64,000 nucleotides of DNA from Candidatus Mesenet endosymbiont of Agriotes lineatus (GTDB lineage Bacteria; Pseudomonadota; Alphaproteobacteria; Rickettsiales; Anaplasmataceae). Position 1 is the first letter of the stretch. The number at the start of each line of letters is the position of its first letter. The stretch is taken from the NCBI RefSeq assembly GCF_964019585.1, contig NZ_OZ026454.1, positions 434,001 to 498,000 on the forward strand, given 5' to 3'. This document shows positions 60,883 to 64,000 of the stretch, piece by piece. The notes under the pieces are model-generated. The model was not told the origin of the DNA and did not search any database. It saw only the letters and a program-made list of their open reading frames with translations. The translations under genes were made by a program, and so were the position numbers.

Positions 60883-61533
60883 TTAGACAATATCATCCCC
60901 CATAGAACATGTCACTTCTAGTATATTTATCATTTTATTAGGTATATTTGGTATCGTTAATTCGCCCGATGGTTGCGTATTTGGTAAATCTTTAAGTTTC
61001 CTTTTTTTAAGAGGAAGATTTTGGTCTTCAAACGCTGTACTTCTTTCTAAGCTTGTTTCTGCAGTAGGAACATCTGCAATAGAATTACTCTTAGAGGCAT
61101 GCGAAATGGTCTTATGATCTTTATTCGCTTGTATCAATTTTGCTCCGCAATTTCTTTGAACATAAGTGTTGGTGTATAGTTCTAAAGGCGTTATGCCACT
61201 ATGATTTTGAATACTAACATCTGCTCCATTTTTTACTAACTCGTCCATTATTAGTAGTTCATGTTTTGATGCAGCGATATGCAAAGGTCCATTGCCATCG
61301 CCGTTCAAAGCGTTAACTTTTGCACCACGCTTTAATAACATTTGTATTGTTGTAATGCTACAGTGCTGATTAACAGCAAGATGCAAAGGGCTATTTCCTC
61401 GTAGATTTATAGCATTAACATCTGCACCCTGTTTTAATAAATTCTCAATTTCTTGTGTCCTATGCTTATAAAAAGCCATAAAAAGCTTCTTATTAAGTGT
61501 AGTGTTTGATTGATTCTGATTGCTAGTTAGCAT
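60883..61533 (-). CDS. Short ankyrin-repeat protein with basic tail
   Basis: The 216-residue protein has three to four ankyrin repeats in residues 14-130 (SPLHLAVNQHCSITTIQML, GPLHIAASKHELLIMDELV) and a C-terminal ~85-residue tail without homology, with a basic KKRKLKDLP patch near 180 that could act as a nuclear-type signal in a host cell. That role is inference. The ATG follows AAGGGGGGTTTT (61534-61545), the same leader type as the gene at 59178. Confidence 0.9.
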   Translation of the reverse strand: MLTSNQNQSNTTLNKKLFMAFYKHRTQEIENLLKQGADVNAINLRGNSPLHLAVNQHCSITTIQMLLKRGAKVNALNGDGNGPLHIAASKHELLIMDELVKNGADVSIQNHSGITPLELYTNTYVQRNCGAKLIQANKDHKTISHASKSNSIADVPTAETSLERSTAFEDQNLPLKKRKLKDLPNTQPSGELTIPNIPNKMINILEVTCSMGDDIV

Positions 61534-61649
61534 AAAACCCCCCTTAATTTTCTATTATATTTTTATATCAACAATTAATTTTTAAAAGTCTATAAAAATA
61601 ATACTAATATTTTTGATAATCTAAATTTTCTCTCTAATCTGTAGATAAA

Positions 61650-62622
61650 TTAATTATTCAAATAATTCCTTGCCTCAGGAGTTAAAATGCGCCCTCTAGA
61701 TGTACGTTGCAGGAAATTTATCCTAATTAGGTAAGGTTCAACAGCTTCTTCAAGATTTCCTCTATCTTCAGATAGTGCAACTGAGATAGTATCAATTCCA
61801 ACAGGATCTGCAGAGTTAGCAATAAACTTTAAGTAGTTGACATCCAACTTATCTAAACCCATTTTATCAATTCCAAGTTTTTGCAATGCATAATCTGCAA
61901 TATTGTATGTGATTATATCATTACTGTTTTGCAAAAAGTCCCTAATTCTTCTTAGTAACCTTAAAGCAATTCTTGGTGTACCACGGGCACGATTTGCAAT
62001 TTCTTGTGCACCTTCATTATCAATGTTAGTAGATAATAAACTTGCTCCTCTCTTTATTATACTGATAAGTTCTTCGAATGAGTAAAATTCTAAATGCACT
62101 GGAATGCCAAAACGATCTCTTAAAGGACCAGAAAGCAAGCCAAGGCGTTGTTGTTGCTCCAACTAAAGTAAAAGGTGGTATATCAATCCTTAAAGTTCGT
62201 GCAGAACACCCTTCTCCCACTATTATATCAAGACAATAGTCTTCCATTGCAGTATAAAGTACTTCCTCTATGTTACTGCTAAGCCTGTGAATCTCGTCAA
62301 TGAAAAGAACATCTTTTGCTTGTAGGTTAGTAAGTATTGCTGCTAGATCTCCAGCCTTACTGAGCAGAGGACCAGAGGTTGCACGAAAACTTGCTCTTAA
62401 CTCTTTTGCTATTATGTGAGCTAAGGTTGTTTTGCCAAGGCCTGGTGGACCACATAGCAAAACATGATCCATAGCTTCGCCCCTTGCATAAGCAGCACTA
62501 ATAAAAATTTTTAAATTCTGTACAGTACCCTTTTGTCCAGTGAAGTCATCTAATTTTTCCGGTCTAATATTAACGTTGCATACATCTTCTTCATGTTCAT
62601 TTCCTGATAGCATGGACTTCAT
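61650..62622 (-). pseudogene. ruvB: ruvB, interrupted by a frameshift
   Basis: RuvB is the hexameric motor of Holliday-junction branch migration. The first piece (start 62622) has Walker [13 protein letters not shown], Walker [10 protein letters not shown] and runs to FTLVGATT. The normal next block [16 protein letters not shown] appears only in the second piece (62162-61650), which also has the C-terminal winged-helix ([19 protein letters not shown]). The frames differ by one extra base in a GTTGTTGTTG run at 62147-62156. The remaining sequence is intact, so the lesion is recent or a sequencing error. Confidence 0.9.
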
Positions 62623-62731
62623 AGATACAAGTAGCTGATTTAAAAATTAATTTCAGATTTTTGCTTCATGCTACTGATATTTCTCTAAAAAGCAATTAAT
62701 TTACCAATCACAAATATCTACATAGCAATGT

Positions 62732-64000
62732 TTAGCTAATTGAAGAACTTGATATAGGCACTAGCTCAGTAACTGCTTCAACGTTTTCCAATTCATTAGT
62801 TGCTAATGTACTATTATACTGTTCTTGATTATCAACGTTAATTTGAGTAGCAATGTTTGCTGATTCCATACTTGAATTCTTATTAATATAAAATGCTTTC
62901 TCTTTATCGCCATAGTATACCACAAGTGTACAAAACATAAGTACCACTGTTGTCATAGCAGAGATAAAAAGGGCTGCTTCTTGCATACCAAGCAGGAAGC
63001 AACAAATAGCTCCTATAGTAAATGGTGATATCAATACTATGATAGAACATAAAAATTTACCTCTATTTTGTAATTTAGAGTTACAGAAACCATTAATATC
63101 GTTAATTGTACTGAAAGAAGAAGTGGATATTCTAGTGTTAGCTGGTTTGAAGAGCTCTATCATTTCTGTATTTCTTTTCATTTTTGCATAACTTAGTGGC
63201 GTATTACCAGAACAATCTTCTGCATTAATATCAGCCCCTGCTTTTATAAGAAGCATAGCAATGTCAGGTCTGCTCTCCAGAACAGCAATATGCAAGGGGG
63301 TTATTTTTTTACAATTTTTTGTGTTAATATCAGCCTTTGCATTAATTAATAGCTCAACCATATCAACGTTACCTTTCACAGTTGCATCGTGTAAAACTGT
63401 GTTACCTTCAGTATGTTTGATGTTAACGTCAGCCTTATAACTTATCAAAAGGTTAGACATATGCATGTTATTATTTGTAACAGCTATATATAAAGGTGTC
63501 CTAGTGAGTTTGTCTTTGAAATCTATATTAGCCCCTGAATTTACAAGTAACTTAACCATGTTAGGATTGTTTTTCTCAACAGCAATATGTAATGCTGTAG
63601 TACCTGCACAAGACCCTAGACTAATATTAGCTTTTAGGTTTATAAGAAGCTTAATTATACTTATATTATTACTATTGGCAGCAATGTGCAGTGCTGTATA
63701 TCCTCCTTCACTAATCTCATTAATATCTATTTTGATGGTAGTAACTAATAATTTAATAACTTCAGGACTGTTATAAAGAGCAGCTAAATGCAAGGGTGTA
63801 TGGCCATAATAATCTCCTTCGTCAGTGAGAGCACCATTCTTTGTAAGTAACTCGACAATAGATATTTCATCATTTTCAGTGGCAAGATGCATTGGTGTAA
63901 ACCCAGATAAATCTCGTGGGTTAACATCGGCGTTTTCTTCTATAAGAAGATGAACAGTATCTATATCACGATTATGAACTGCATGGTGTAAAAATGTCAT
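62732..64000 (-). CDS. Ankyrin-repeat protein with two C-terminal membrane helices (5' end at window edge)
   Basis: The protein has at least 422 residues and probably extends upstream, since its first codon is the last codon of the window and the sequence begins in the middle of an ankyrin repeat (TFLHHAVHNRDIDTVHLL). About nine ankyrin repeats follow to residue 290. Two hydrophobic helices lie near 318-337 and 342-365, then a polar tail of about 55 residues. This is a membrane-anchored ankyrin layout. Function unknown. Confidence 0.88.
   Translation of the reverse strand: MTFLHHAVHNRDIDTVHLLIEENADVNPRDLSGFTPMHLATENDEISIVELLTKNGALTDEGDYYGHTPLHLAALYNSPEVIKLLVTTIKIDINEISEGGYTALHIAANSNNISIIKLLINLKANISLGSCAGTTALHIAVEKNNPNMVKLLVNSGANIDFKDKLTRTPLYIAVTNNNMHMSNLLISYKADVNIKHTEGNTVLHDATVKGNVDMVELLINAKADINTKNCKKITPLHIAVLESRPDIAMLLIKAGADINAEDCSGNTPLSYAKMKRNTEMIELFKPANTRISTSSFSTINDINGFCNSKLQNRGKFLCSIIVLISPFTIGAICCFLLGMQEAALFISAMTTVVLMFCTLVVYYGDKEKAFYINKNSSMESANIATQINVDNQEQYNSTLATNELENVEAVTELVPISSSSIS

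Overview
This AT-rich window looks like part of a chromosome from an arthropod Wolbachia (Alphaproteobacteria, Rickettsiales, Anaplasmataceae). That rests on recognised protein families, not on a database search. The indicators are at least five ankyrin-repeat genes, a decayed group II intron, fragments of several insertion-sequence families, a WSP/Msp2/P44-type surface antigen, a class I lysyl-tRNA synthetase, a two-cysteine DksA, and Rickettsiales-like housekeeping genes in short overlapping pairs. No CRISPR array, rRNA operon or intact prophage is visible.

Layout. 1-8.2 kb: a 5'-truncated gene with an NTAN1/CheD-like amidohydrolase domain, then ndk, a membrane protein overlapping hemH, rpsO-pnp, an NDUFAF5/BioC-like methyltransferase overlapping rlmE. 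8.2-14.9 kb (minus strand): folC, an MlaC-like gene, tRNA-Arg(CCT), a large ankyrin gene, a frameshifted recA and a membrane protein. 15.1-18.3 kb is decayed DNA: a group II intron with a broken reverse transcriptase/HNH gene, apparently inserted in a broken paralogue of the gene at 27.4 kb. 18.3-32.9 kb: tRNA-Arg(CCG), a Ser/Pro-tailed membrane protein, lysS, tadA, rnj, a quinone oxidoreductase, the cytochrome bc1 operon petABC, an unknown membrane protein, IS and ankyrin debris, ubiD, purD and rpmG. 33-47.7 kb: Kef-type antiporter, thioredoxin-fold protein, tmk, a surface antigen with a pentanucleotide repeat in its leader, typA, a protein with an unassigned helical repeat, ccmB, dksA, sdhE, and the cluster rseP-bamA-skp-fabZ-purH. 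47.8-49.9 kb is a graveyard of three IS remnants. 49.9-64 kb: ankyrin gene, Mrp Na+/H+ antiporter subunits (F, G, MrpA-tail/B-like, B, C), M16 peptidase, an unknown protein with a clear terminator, gyrB, two more ankyrin genes around a 294-bp inverted-repeat-bounded element, a frameshifted ruvB, and an ankyrin-plus-membrane-anchor gene running off the window.

How the genes work together. Respiratory and redox functions (petABC, ccmB, sdhE, ubiD, hemH, the NDUFAF5-like gene, Mrp, Kef) and envelope biogenesis (rseP, bamA, skp, fabZ, mlaC-like) dominate the intact genes, with purine/nucleotide genes (purD, purH, ndk, tmk) and RNA/translation genes (rpsO, pnp, rlmE, rnj, tadA, lysS, rpmG, typA) completing the core. 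The accessory layer consists of likely host-interaction proteins (ankyrin proteins, the NTAN1-like protein, surface antigen, lineage-specific membrane proteins).

Most notable: (1) an NTAN1-like N-terminal amidase domain with conserved Thr/Cys/His spacing, a candidate host-directed deamidase; (2) recA and ruvB each carry one frameshift while the other housekeeping genes are open; (3) a 294-bp element bounded by perfect 15-nt inverted repeats and full of hairpins; (4) a pentanucleotide repeat in the leader of a surface-antigen gene.
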